Source: DAOMOP01 sp035444405 (lineage in GTDB: Bacteria; Pseudomonadota; Gammaproteobacteria; Burkholderiales; Rhodocyclaceae). From it: a stretch of DNA of 22,860 nucleotides. The notes beneath the pieces are model-generated. The model was given only the letters and a program-made list of their open reading frames with translations. It did not search any database and had not been told where the DNA came from. Below are positions 1-7,149 of the stretch, in pieces. Positions within the stretch are counted from its first letter, which is position 1; every line of letters begins with the position of its first letter. Made by a program: the position numbers and the translations under genes. The stretch is from NCBI GenBank assembly GCA_035444405.1, contig DAOMOP010000045.1, positions 1 to 22,860 on the forward strand. Reading direction: 5' to 3'.

Positions 1-72
1 AAAGGCGACGGTCGCCGGGACGCTCGGCCGGCACGGCCAAAGCGCGCCTGAGCGCCGCAATCCGCGCGCGCG

Positions 73-873
73 TCAGTGCGGGGGCTCGCTGCCGCCGCTC
101 AGCGCGGCATCGCCCTCGTGCAGCGCGGTCGACAGGTCCTGCGCCGCCTTGAGCTGCTCGGGCGACAGACGACGGGCCAGCGTGTCGCGCTCGTACGCGG
201 CGTCCGTGCTGAGCTCGGCCGCGGCACGGTTGAACCACGCGTAGGCGAGGATCAGGTTGAGCTCGAAGCCGATGCCGTCACGATACAGGCGGCCCAGCTC
301 GAGCATGCCTTCGGGGTCACCGGCGAAGGCCGCGCGCTCGATCCACTGCCCCGACAAGTCGTAGTTCTGCAACGCACCGATGCCGGTGCGGTACATGCGC
401 CCGAGATGCACCATCGCCTCGGTGCTGCCGTTCTCGGCGGCGCGCTGCAGCCATTCGACGGCCTCGGTGCCCTTGCGCTTGTCGCTCATCGCCTCGAAGA
501 GCAGATTGCGGGCGACGCGGAACTGCGCCTCGGCGTCGCCTCGCTCGGCGGCCTTCAATATTTCGGCGGTGACGGTGACCGGCTGCTCGGTGAACTCGAG
601 GGTCTCGACGGCATCGGGCTCGGGGCCTTCTTCGCCGACGACCAGCGCGATCGTGAGCAGCGCGGCGGCGATCACCGTCACGCCGGCACTCGAAATCCAT
701 CCGCGCAGCCCGCGGGGCGACGGCTCGGTGGCGAGAAAACGGTGCGAGCACGCGCTGCAGCGATACGGGTGCATGCCGGGATGCCCGACTTTCTCCTCGT
801 GAGAACGCCAGCGCGATCTGCGGCAGATCTTGCTCGCGCACTGGGGGCAGGTGATCGGTGGGGGCGAAAGCAT
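73..873 (-). CDS. Zinc-ribbon, single-pass membrane protein with Sel1 repeats
   Basis: A 266-residue protein of unknown specific function. Residues 9-46 form a zinc ribbon with two Cys pairs (CPQC and CSAC), followed by one hydrophobic segment at about 59-80 and then Sel1-like (TPR-related) repeats from about 105 to 230, seen in motifs such as AENGSTEAMVHLGRMYRTG and AGDPEGMLELGRLYRDG. The order suggests a cytoplasmic zinc ribbon, one membrane pass and a periplasmic solenoid for protein-protein contacts. No strong ribosome binding site precedes the ATG. The next gene upstream (DUF99) lies on the same strand about 80 nt away, so co-transcription is possible. The domain calls are firm; the cellular role is unknown. 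Confidence 0.8.
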   Translation of the reverse strand: MLSPPPITCPQCASKICRRSRWRSHEEKVGHPGMHPYRCSACSHRFLATEPSPRGLRGWISSAGVTVIAAALLTIALVVGEEGPEPDAVETLEFTEQPVTVTAEILKAAERGDAEAQFRVARNLLFEAMSDKRKGTEAVEWLQRAAENGSTEAMVHLGRMYRTGIGALQNYDLSGQWIERAAFAGDPEGMLELGRLYRDGIGFELNLILAYAWFNRAAAELSTDAAYERDTLARRLSPEQLKAAQDLSTALHEGDAALSGGSEPPH

Positions 874-955
874 GGTCAGGCGCGGTTGTCCAAGTCCCGG
901 GCTCGTGTGTTTGCAGTCAGTTTAGCCGCGTTTGTGCGCCTGCAAAACCTGAAAA

Positions 956-1603
956 TCATGCGCGGCCGCGGCTCTCGCCGCGGGTCAGCCCGCCGGCGAT
1001 GATGTGCGCGACGCGCAGCGGCTCCGGTACCCGACTGTGCGGGCACAAGGCGTCGATCAGCCGCTGCGCGTCGTGCAGGTCCATTCCGGCGCACTGCACG
1101 TACAGCGCTCCGATGGGCTGAACCGGCCCGGCCGCCTCGATCAGGCGCCACTTGCGTGCGCCGCCGCGCACGTGTTCGAGCAGCGCGCGCCGGATCGCGG
1201 CCATGTCCGGGCGGCGCCGGGACACGACCAGCACCGGGACGCCCAGTTCGGCATGCAGACCGTGAACATCGACGACGTTGAAGCCGGCAAGCGTGATGCC
1301 CTGCAGCAGCACCGCGTGCAACTGCGGATAGAAGCGGCTGCCGCGCACCAGGCCGGCGAGCACGCGCGTCGCATTGGCGCCGTCGCGGCGCACCCGCCCC
1401 GACAGCACGCCGTCCAGGCGGCTGCCGGCGAACACCGCGCCGACGACGACCACGTCGCCACGGTGGGTGCGATCGAAGGGCGCGTCGTCGAAGCCGATGA
1501 CGTGCGGCGTGAATTCGCCGCGGCGTCGCCGCCGTGCGGTCGACGGCTCAGCGGGCCGGCCGGTCGGTGCCGGGCGCATGGGCGGGAAGTGCAGAAGGCG
1601 CAT
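956..1603 (-). CDS. DUF99 (UPF0215) family protein
   Basis: A 215-residue protein matching the DUF99 family along most of its length. Recognisable blocks are VIGFDDAPF near residue 35, VVVVGAVFAGSRLDGVL, LQGITLAGFNVVDVHGL, VPVLVVSRRRPDM, and the C-terminal PEPLRVAHIIAGG followed by GESRGRA. The family is best known from archaea and has been linked to endonuclease V-like (deoxyuridine endonuclease) folds; its function in bacteria is not established. The start is uncertain: the ATG at 1603 has no clear Shine-Dalgarno sequence, and an internal ATG at 1579 would remove eight residues before the conserved core. It runs away from the copK-like gene at 1917. Confidence 0.8.
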   Translation of the reverse strand: MRLLHFPPMRPAPTGRPAEPSTARRRRRGEFTPHVIGFDDAPFDRTHRGDVVVVGAVFAGSRLDGVLSGRVRRDGANATRVLAGLVRGSRFYPQLHAVLLQGITLAGFNVVDVHGLHAELGVPVLVVSRRRPDMAAIRRALLEHVRGGARKWRLIEAAGPVQPIGALYVQCAGMDLHDAQRLIDALCPHSRVPEPLRVAHIIAGGLTRGESRGRA

Positions 1604-1916
1604 GGCGCCGATGCCTGTGACGAGGTGGCTGCATGACGAACGCGCGGGAAATGGATACCGCTGTGACGATAAGACATCGAACGCTGAACGTCACACTTAA
1701 CGTTCAGCGCGAACATGCACTATCGCACAAATAGCTTCGAGGCTATATGAAACATAATGCATTTAGACGGCTTCGTTGTGCTGGCATGCAACTCGCTCTG
1801 TAACGACCAGGCAGACCGGCGTGCTCGACACGTCGGCCCGGCATCCGGCGCTGCCGTCGGACCTGCGCCGCGCGGCGCATGCCCATTTCGTTCAGCAGAC
1901 AGATGAACGAGGCATC
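1604..1916. other. Intergenic region between divergent DUF99 and copK1
   Basis: About 313 nt without a supported gene. It holds a perfect inverted repeat (1682-1691 / 1700-1709) and a shorter one, ATAGC/GCTAT (about 1731-1745). A single half-site TGTAAC lies at 1799-1804, at the same distance from the start codon as the box of the copK2 and copK3 genes, but the other half-site and the -10 are not recognisable. The upstream region of this copK is therefore unlike that of the other copies. Confidence 0.5.
1682..1709. repeat. Perfect 10-bp inverted repeat, possible operator
   Basis: The arms are CGCTGAACGT (1682-1691) and ACGTTCAGCG (1700-1709), with 8 nt between them. No T-run follows, so a terminator is unlikely. 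It sits between the divergent DUF99 and copK1 genes, 208 nt before the copK1 ATG and 79 nt before the DUF99 ATG. It could be a regulator operator for either gene; no family is identified. Confidence 0.45.
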
Positions 1917-2201
1917 ATGTTCAAGAAACTCGCCGTTGTCGCCACCGCTTCGACCATCGCCTTTTCGGCCCATGCCGTCACCTCGAGCGACGTGCAGGAG
2001 GTCGTCGAGCCCAAGGACGGTGGCACCGTCTACATCTTCAACGATGGCAAGACCGGCATGGCGAACCGCTACGGCCGCCCGGTCCCGATCCCCGAAGGTC
2101 GCGCACTGGAGACCTTCGACGGGCGCACGGTCGAGGCCGCCGGCAACGAGGTCGCCGGCGTCACGGCCGTCATCCTCGAGGTCTCCGCACCGGGCAGCTA
2201 G
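1917..2201 (+). CDS. copK: Divergent CopK-family periplasmic protein (copy 1)
   Basis: A 94-residue secreted protein with a signal peptide (about residues 1-20, ending SAHA) and a CopK fold signature: EPKDGGTVYIFNDGKTGMAN, then GRPVPIPEGRALETFDGRT and GNEVAG. CopK of Cupriavidus metallidurans binds Cu(I) in the periplasm through four methionines (mature Met28, 38, 44, 54). Aligning by eye, only the Met28 equivalent is kept; the others are Ile, Leu and Ala. The start was set at the ATG at 1917 because a GAGG lies just upstream and the signal peptide begins there. The C-terminus also departs from the RYLP ending of copies 2 and 3. It probably no longer binds Cu(I) in the known way. Confidence 0.8.
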   Translation: MFKKLAVVATASTIAFSAHAVTSSDVQEVVEPKDGGTVYIFNDGKTGMANRYGRPVPIPEGRALETFDGRTVEAAGNEVAGVTAVILEVSAPGS

Positions 2202-2290
2202 CGTGAGCGCGACCCTGCCCGCGAGCCGGGACGATCCGATCGGCACCATTGGGCGACGGGGGCTTGCGCCGCCGTGCCGGGCGAGCCGAG

Positions 2291-2307
2291 CTTTACCGAT
2301 TCTTTAC
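2291..2307 (+). promoter_or_regulatory. CTTTAC direct repeat, 11-bp period (response-regulator site)
   Basis: CTTTAC occurs at 2291-2296 and again at 2302-2307, one helical turn apart, as expected for an OmpR-family response regulator binding in tandem. A near-identical element stands at 5168-5184 before msrP. The distances from the first half-site to the start codon are 144 nt here and 143 nt there. The likely but unproven regulator is the response regulator at 3351. Confidence 0.55.
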
Positions 2308-2434
2308 GATCGCGTTGCATGCACTTTCCAGCAGGCCGCTACCGTGTCGGCTAGGCGGCGCACGCGGAGCGTGCCGGCGGGCGCCACGTCGCGTTCCATC
2401 CCCTTCGGCACGCCGATCGTATCAGGAGGCTGCC

Positions 2435-2761
2435 ATGGTCACGCAAACCCGGTCGATGTCACTTGCACTGCTCGTCGCGATGCTGTTCGCGTCGAGCGGG
2501 GCCTGGGCCACACTCGACGCGCACGCCACCGCGAGTCGCGGCGAGGCGGAGGCGAAAGCGCCGCTGCAGCTCGCCATGAGCCACGAAGACAAGAAAACGA
2601 TGGACGACGACAAGAAGGCAATGAAGGGCGACGACAAGATGACGGAGAGTGGCGAGAAGACGACGCACGACGACAAGAAGACGATGGACGACGACGCGAA
2701 GATGATGGACGGCAAGGACATGATGGAGGAGGGCAAGAAGATGATGGAGGACCAGCGCTGA
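2435..2761 (+). CDS. Met/Asp/Lys-rich periplasmic peptide (MxKDx-repeat type)
   Basis: A 108-residue protein with a signal peptide (about 1-25, ending GAWA) and a low-complexity mature part rich in Met, Asp and Lys. It contains about eleven methionines in roughly 83 residues, in imperfect units such as DDKKTMDDDKKAM and DDAKMMDGKDMM, and resembles the pentapeptide MXKDX-repeat family of betaproteobacteria. AGGAGG at about 2424-2429 fixes the ATG at 2435. There is no globular domain and no Cys. Such a peptide could bind Cu(I) or act as a sacrificial methionine pool for oxidants such as hypochlorite. The second fits better because msrP lies nearby behind a matching regulatory repeat. The repeat motif is seen directly; the function is inferred. 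Confidence 0.8.
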   Translation: MVTQTRSMSLALLVAMLFASSGAWATLDAHATASRGEAEAKAPLQLAMSHEDKKTMDDDKKAMKGDDKMTESGEKTTHDDKKTMDDDAKMMDGKDMMEEGKKMMEDQR

Positions 2762-2882
2762 GATCGCGCTCCGGCACGGCGACAGCGGCGGCCGCTCGCC
2801 CGCGCAGGGCCCGATGCCGCGTTGCGTGTCGCCTCGTGTGCCGGTGGAGACCGCACTCCGCGGTCGCAACAAGCGAGGGTGA

Positions 2883-3242
2883 ATGAACATGCGTCGGATG
2901 CTCGCAATACTCGGCCTGTCGCTGCTGGCAGCCGGACTCGCCATGCTGGCGCTGATCGCATCGGCCGCCGTGTCCGGCCTGTCGCCGTGGCAGCCGCTCG
3001 GCAGCCTGTGGTTCGCGGTCGACGCCGACAGCCTCAACGGCGCTCAGGTGCTGGTCGAACGCTACGCCTGGCCGCCGTTGTGGTCGCGCCTCGCGCTGCC
3101 GTTGCTGGCACTGCCGGCGCCTTGGCCTGCAGCGGCCGCGCTTGCCGCGGGTGCCCTGGCGGGCGGGTACGCCTGGTGGACGCCGAGCAAGGCGGCGAAA
3201 CGCACGAAGCCGCGCGTCGACAGGGCGACGCGGGCGCCGTGA
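2883..3242 (+). CDS. Small inner-membrane protein of unknown function
   Basis: A 119-residue protein with a hydrophobic N-terminal segment (about residues 7-30) and a second hydrophobic stretch (about 70-100), followed by a basic tail containing SKAAKRTKPR. The start is supported by GAGGG just upstream of the ATG. I recognise no named family, although small proteins with this two-segment layout are common next to two-component systems in proteobacteria. It precedes the response regulator by about 110 nt, a gap containing GC-rich hairpins. Confidence 0.65.
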   Translation: MNMRRMLAILGLSLLAAGLAMLALIASAAVSGLSPWQPLGSLWFAVDADSLNGAQVLVERYAWPPLWSRLALPLLALPAPWPAAAALAAGALAGGYAWWTPSKAAKRTKPRVDRATRAP

Positions 3243-3300
3243 CGCTTTCGCACGTCGCACGCATCTGCAACAATCGCCTGATGACAACGTCGCGCCGGTC

Positions 3301-3331
3301 GGCGGCATTCGGCCGCCTTCGGCTGCGGCCG
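3301..3331. other. Overlapping, mutually exclusive GC hairpins before the response regulator
   Basis: One hairpin pairs GGCGGC (3301-3306) with GCCGCC (3312-3317). An alternative pairs CGGCCGC (3310-3316) with GCGGCCG (3325-3331). They share bases, so only one can form. No T-run follows. This could be a terminator of the small membrane-protein gene or a leader structure, or chance in GC-rich DNA. Confidence 0.3.
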
Positions 3332-3350
3332 TGCTTGCAGGGGCGTTGCG

Positions 3351-4076
3351 ATGAGCGCATCGAGGGGGCGTATTCTCATCGTCGAGGACGACACGAACAT
3401 CGCGGTCCTGATTCGACGATATCTCGAGAACGCCGGCTTCGACACCGTGATCGCCGGCGACGGACGTGAAGCGCTGGTTTGCGCGCGCACGCACCGTCCC
3501 ATCCTCGTCATTCTCGACCTGCTGCTGCCCGAGATCGACGGCTGGCAGGTCGCGCGCGAGCTGCGCCGCTCCTCGGACGTGCCGATCCTGATCCTCACCG
3601 CCCAGCGCGACGAGATCGACCGTGTGGCCGGCTTCACGCTCGGTGCCGACGACTACGTCGTCAAGCCCTTCTCGCCGCGCGAGCTGGTCGAGCGGGTCAA
3701 GGCGATCCTGCGCCGCAGCCAGCCCAAACGCCCGTACGGCGACGTGCCGGAGGTACTGCGCGGCGGTGGCATCGAGCTCGATGCGGCACGCCACCGCGTC
3801 ACGCGCGATGGCGAGGAGGTCGCGCTCACACACTTCGAGTTCCGCCTGCTGCGTGTGCTGATGCAGGCGCCGCGCCGGGTGCTGTCGCGCGAAGCGCTGA
3901 TCGAGCTGATCTACGAACACAGTCCGGTGGTGGTCGATCGCGTGATCGATGTCCATGTCGGCAAGCTGCGCCAGAAGATCGAGCGCGACCCCGCCGCGCC
4001 GGCGCTGATCCGCACCGTGCGCGGCGTCGGCTACAGCTTCGACGCCGACGTCGAGGCGCGCGCGGATGCGGCCTAG
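3351..4076 (+). CDS. OmpR-family response regulator
   Basis: A 241-residue DNA-binding response regulator. The receiver domain (about 7-120) has the acidic pair near residues 12-14, the phospho-acceptor Asp56 in VILDLLLPE, Thr83 and Lys105 (VVKPF). The winged-helix effector domain (about 135-232) contains ALTHFEFRLLRVLM and the recognition-helix stretch VVDRVIDVHVGKLRQKIE. AGGGG lies about 8 nt before the ATG. The overall pattern is closest to BaeR-like regulators. The sensor kinase begins 12 nt after its stop. The two CTTTAC repeats flanking this pair (before the Met-rich peptide gene and msrP) are plausible targets. All catalytic residues are present, so the regulator itself looks intact even though its kinase is interrupted. 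Confidence 0.9.
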   Translation: MSASRGRILIVEDDTNIAVLIRRYLENAGFDTVIAGDGREALVCARTHRPILVILDLLLPEIDGWQVARELRRSSDVPILILTAQRDEIDRVAGFTLGADDYVVKPFSPRELVERVKAILRRSQPKRPYGDVPEVLRGGGIELDAARHRVTRDGEEVALTHFEFRLLRVLMQAPRRVLSREALIELIYEHSPVVVDRVIDVHVGKLRQKIERDPAAPALIRTVRGVGYSFDADVEARADAA

Positions 4077-4087
4077 GGTCGGCCGCG

Positions 4088-5155
4088 ATGCGCAACCGCC
4101 TGCTGACCAAGCTGCTCGTCGTCAATCTGCCCGTCATTGCGCTGGCGATGGGAGTGGTGTGGGTCGCGATCGACACGCTCGCGGCCGACTATTTCCGCGC
4201 GCTGATGGCCGAGTACGACATTTCGCCGGCGCGCACGCACGCGATGTTCGTCGACGCGGTGCGGCGCTACCTGCTCGGTGCGAGCATCGTCGCCGCCGTG
4301 CTCGCCGTGCTGTTGTCGTTTCTGCTCACGCGCCGCGTGCTCGCGCCGCTGCGGGCGATGCAGCAGGCGACGCGACGGCTGGCCGCGGGCGACTACGATG
4401 CGCGTGTCCCGGTCGTCAGCGGCGACGAGCTCGGCGACCTCGGCGAGGCCTTCAACCGCATGGCCGACAGCCTCGAGCACATCGAGGCGCTGCGCCGGCG
4501 CATGGTGGCGGATCTCGCCCACGAGCTGCGCACCCCGCTCACGAATCTGCGCGGCTACATGGAGGCGTTTGCCGACGGCGTGATCGAACCCAGCCGTGAC
4601 ACGCTGGACATGCTGCAGGACGAGCTGCTGCGGCTGCAGCGCCTCGTCGACGACCTGCACGCGCTGAGCGAGGTCGATGCGGCCGGGCTGCGCATCCGGC
4701 GCCAGGCGGTCGACGTGCGCGCGCTGCTGGGCCGAGCGCTCGCGCTCGAACGCGGCGAGCTCGAAGCGCGCCGGCTCGAGGTCGCGCTCGCGGTGGCACC
4801 GGAGGCCGCACAGGTCAGCGCGGACCCCGACCGGCTCGCGCAGGTCGTGCGCAACCTGCTGCGCAACGCGATCCAGTTCACGCCGGCCGGCGGGCGCGTG
4901 CGCCTCGCCGCCGAGCGCCGCGACGGGCAGTGGTGTCTCGCGATCGGCAATAGCGGAGTGGGCATCGCGGCGGCCGACCTGCCGCACGTGTTCGAGCGCT
5001 TTTATCGCGGCGAAAAGTAGCGTTCGCGCGCACGCGGCGGTTCCGGGATCGGACTGGCGATCGTCAAGGGCCTGGTCGAGGCCCATGGCGGCCGGGTCGA
5101 AGCCGAGAGCCGCGACGGCTGGACCTGCTTTCGCTGCCGCCTGCCGGATGCGTGA
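4088..5155 (+). pseudogene. Sensor histidine kinase interrupted by an in-frame amber codon
   Basis: The reading frame encodes two membrane segments (about residues 9-31 and 61-80) around a short periplasmic loop, a HAMP domain, the H-box AHELRTPLTN with His145, the N-box NLLRNAIQF and the G1 box NSGVGI. At 5018-5020 a TAG replaces codon 311, in the stretch that usually reads EKSRSR between the F and G2 boxes. The same frame then continues perfectly with GGSGIGLAIVKGLVEAHGG to a TGA at 5153-5155. One base change (TCG to TAG) would explain this. The 310-residue product lacks the G2 box needed for ATP binding. G1 has Asn for the usual Asp, though CusS-type kinases also have Asn there. It could be a recent null mutation, a sequencing error or a suppressed amber. 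Confidence 0.85.
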
Positions 5156-5167
5156 GCCGCGTGCGGT

Positions 5168-5184
5168 CTTTACCGAATCTTCAA
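5168..5184 (+). promoter_or_regulatory. CTTTAC/CTTCAA direct repeat before msrP
   Basis: CTTTAC (5168-5173) is followed by CTTCAA (5179-5184) at the same 11-bp period as the element at 2291-2307. The first 15 bases agree at all but two positions. The first half-site lies 143 nt before the msrP ATG. It is probably the binding site of the OmpR-type regulator encoded just upstream. Confidence 0.5.
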
Positions 5185-5310
5185 GCGCGCTTCGTTCGTG
5201 CTTCATCGGCAAGCGATAGCCTGATCGGCACGCAATCCGATACGGGCGCCCCGACGCTGCACTTGCGCAGCCGGGGCGGTGGGCAACGACGCAGTGGAGC
5301 ACGAAAGACG

Positions 5311-6327
5311 ATGTTGATCAGACGCAAGCGAAGCTGGGAGATCCCCGAACATCGGGCCAGCGGCGAGGACCTCTTCCGAAACCGGCGCCGGCTGGTGCAG
5401 GCGGCGGCGGGCGGGATCGCGGTCGCCGCGGCGGGCAGCCTGTGGGCCGGGCGCAGCCATGCCCAGCAAGGCCCGCCCGCGGGCGACCCGTCGACGGGCC
5501 TCTATCCGGCGCGGCGCCGAGATGAATTCGTGCCCGCCGGGGCGGTCACCGACGAGGCGGTCTTCGTGACCTACACCAACTACTACGAGTTCGGTTCGTC
5601 GAAAGAAATCTGGCAACAGGCGCGCGAGCTGCCGATCCGTCCGTGGACGCTCCGCATCGACGGCGCGGTCGAGCGGCCGTTCGAGCTCGACATCGACGAT
5701 CTGCTGGCGCGGATGGTGCTCGAGGAGCGCGTCTATCGGCTGCGCTGCGTCGAGGCGTGGTCGATGGTCGTGCCGTGGACCGGTTTTCCGCTGCAGGCGC
5801 TGGTCACGCTGGCCCGGCCGCTGTCCCACGCCAGGTACTTGCGCATCGAGTCCTTCCACAAGCCCGAACTCGCCAGCGGACAGCGTGCGTCGTGGTATCC
5901 GTGGCCGTACGTCGAGGGCCTGACCATCGACGAGGCGGGCAACGAGCTGGCGCTGCTGGCCACCGGCGCCTACGGCAAGCCGTTCGCACAACAGAACGGC
6001 TCGCCGCTGCGCCTGGTGGTGCCGTGGAAGTACGGCTTCAAGTCGATCAAGGGCATCGTGCGCATCACCTTCACCGACGAGCAGCCGGCGACGTTCTGGG
6101 AAACCGTGCAGGGCCGCGAGTACGGCTTCTGGGCCAACGTCAATCCCGAGGTGGCGCATCCGCGCTGGAGCCAGGCGACCGAGAAGTTCCTGAAATCGAC
6201 GTCGGACGTGGGCTTTTTCGCGCGTCCCGAAGTCAAGCCGACGCTCCCGTACAACGGCTACGGCGAACAGGTTGCACACCTGTATCGCGGGCTGCAGGAG
6301 CGGGTTGGCGATCGGCTTTATCGCTGA
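5311..6327 (+). CDS. msrP: MsrP (YedY): periplasmic methionine sulfoxide reductase, molybdopterin subunit
   Basis: A 338-residue protein of the sulfite-oxidase-like molybdenum family. It reduces oxidised methionines in periplasmic proteins, normally taking electrons from the haem membrane protein MsrQ. It starts with the family-typical MLIRRK followed by a twin-arginine signal (NRRRLVQAAAGG, about 24-35). The Mo ligand is Cys146 in YRLRCVEAWSMVVPWTG, and later family blocks are present: SWYPWPYVEGL, PLRLVVPWKYGFKSIKGI and FWANVNPEVAHPRWSQATE. Length is normal. The ribosome binding site is weak. No msrQ follows; the next gene is convergent. Its upstream repeat matches that of the Met-rich peptide gene, which suggests the two are co-regulated and that the peptide is one of its substrates. 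Confidence 0.93.
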   Translation: MLIRRKRSWEIPEHRASGEDLFRNRRRLVQAAAGGIAVAAAGSLWAGRSHAQQGPPAGDPSTGLYPARRRDEFVPAGAVTDEAVFVTYTNYYEFGSSKEIWQQARELPIRPWTLRIDGAVERPFELDIDDLLARMVLEERVYRLRCVEAWSMVVPWTGFPLQALVTLARPLSHARYLRIESFHKPELASGQRASWYPWPYVEGLTIDEAGNELALLATGAYGKPFAQQNGSPLRLVVPWKYGFKSIKGIVRITFTDEQPATFWETVQGREYGFWANVNPEVAHPRWSQATEKFLKSTSDVGFFARPEVKPTLPYNGYGEQVAHLYRGLQERVGDRLYR

Positions 6328-6343
6328 GCGGAAAGCGCGGGCG

Positions 6344-6361
6344 CCGCAGGGTGCGCTGCGG
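6344..6361. terminator. Hairpin between convergent msrP and CDF genes
   Basis: CCGCAG (6344-6349) pairs with CTGCGG (6356-6361) across a 6-nt loop in the 78-nt gap between the two converging genes. There is no T-run on either side, so termination would be weak or factor-assisted. Confidence 0.3.
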
Positions 6362-6405
6362 GAGCGGGCGCGGGCGCGGTCGCTCGCATCGCCGGCACGG
6401 CGTCA

Positions 6406-7044
6406 CTATCGGCCAGCTGCAGCGATTCGTGCGGTCGCAAGTTCGCCGCGCGCCTGTCGTACGACGTTCACGCCCGCCGAGATCGCCAGGCCGCCCATCA
6501 CTGCGGCGACGACGAGGTCCGGCCACGCGCTGCCGGTGCCGAACACCCCGAGTGCGGCGGCCGCGACGGCGACGTTGCCGATCGCGTCGTTGCGGCTGCA
6601 CAGCCACACCGAGCGACGGTTCGCGTCGCCGTCGCGCCACGCGAACAGCATGACTGCGACGCCGACGTTCACGGCGAGCGCGAGCAGCGCGACGAGCCCC
6701 ATCGTCACCGCCTCGGGCGGCACGCCCTGCATGGTCGCCCAGCCCGTCTTCGCGAGCACGAACAGGCCGAAGGCGCCCATCGTCGCAGCCTTGACCAGCG
6801 CCGCGCGTGCGCGCGGCGCGAGTCCCATCGACAGCACCGCGAGCGACAGTCCGTAGTTGGCGGCATCACCGCCGAAGTCGATCGCGTCGGCGAGCAGCGA
6901 CACCGAACCGGAGCGCAGTCCGCCGGCGATCTCGACGACGAACATCGCGGCATTGAGCCACAGCGCGATCCACAGCACCCTGCGGTAGCGCGCATCGGTC
7001 GCCGCAGTCGCGGTAGTGCAGCCGTCGTGACAGCATCCCGGCAT
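6406..7044 (-). CDS. CDF-family cation exporter, short form without C-terminal domain
   Basis: A 212-residue polytopic membrane protein of the cation diffusion facilitator family, which exports divalent metals by proton antiport. The metal-site motifs are visible: LLADAIDFGGDAANYGLS in TM2 and CSRNDAIGNVAV in TM5, with further hydrophobic segments around 22-42, 80-102 and 110-135. In TM2 the usual HxxxD is DxxxD (Asp-Phe-Gly-Gly-Asp), which alters the tetrahedral site and probably the metal preference. The cytoplasmic C-terminal dimerisation domain of larger CDFs is missing; this is a known short subtype. The N-terminus MPGCCHDGC is Cys/His-rich. It diverges from a CadR/PbrR-type regulator across a MerR-type promoter, so Cd, Pb or Zn is the likely signal. 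Confidence 0.85.
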   Translation of the reverse strand: MPGCCHDGCTTATAATDARYRRVLWIALWLNAAMFVVEIAGGLRSGSVSLLADAIDFGGDAANYGLSLAVLSMGLAPRARAALVKAATMGAFGLFVLAKTGWATMQGVPPEAVTMGLVALLALAVNVGVAVMLFAWRDGDANRRSVWLCSRNDAIGNVAVAAAALGVFGTGSAWPDLVVAAVMGGLAISAGVNVVRQARGELATARIAAAGR

Positions 7045-7076
7045 CGAGGCCTCCCGGCAGCAGATTTCATGCTGCC

Positions 7077-7107
7077 ATTGAAAACCCTGGAGCGACTACG
7101 GAGTCAA
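7077..7107 (-). promoter_or_regulatory. MerR-type promoter and operator of the CDF gene
   Basis: On the minus strand a -35 TTGACT (7107-7102) and a -10 TTCAAT (7082-7077) are separated by 19 bp, the stretched spacer typical of MerR-family activation. An imperfect dyad (ACCCTGGAG / CTACGGAGT, 7084-7104) fills the spacer, as in cad/pbr/zntA promoters. The divergent regulator gene starts at 7150. Confidence 0.75.
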
Positions 7108-7149
7108 CCTCGTAATCCTTGATGAATGAACAAGCAGCGGGAGTGGCCC

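Noticed and set aside
1799..1843. TGTAAC half-site 113 nt before copK1 as a ninth cop-box-like promoter
   Set aside because: The partner half-site (CAACTC) does not match and there is no -10-like hexamer 33 nt downstream.
2586..2758. Low-complexity tract in the Met-rich gene as a CRISPR-like or satellite array
   Set aside because: The repeats are imperfect, in frame and encode a periodic peptide behind a signal sequence and a strong ribosome site; there are no constant repeats with variable spacers.
2439..3956. A 505-codon minus-strand frame opposite the Met-rich peptide and response regulator
   Set aside because: It overlaps three supported plus-strand genes and lacks a start context and domains.
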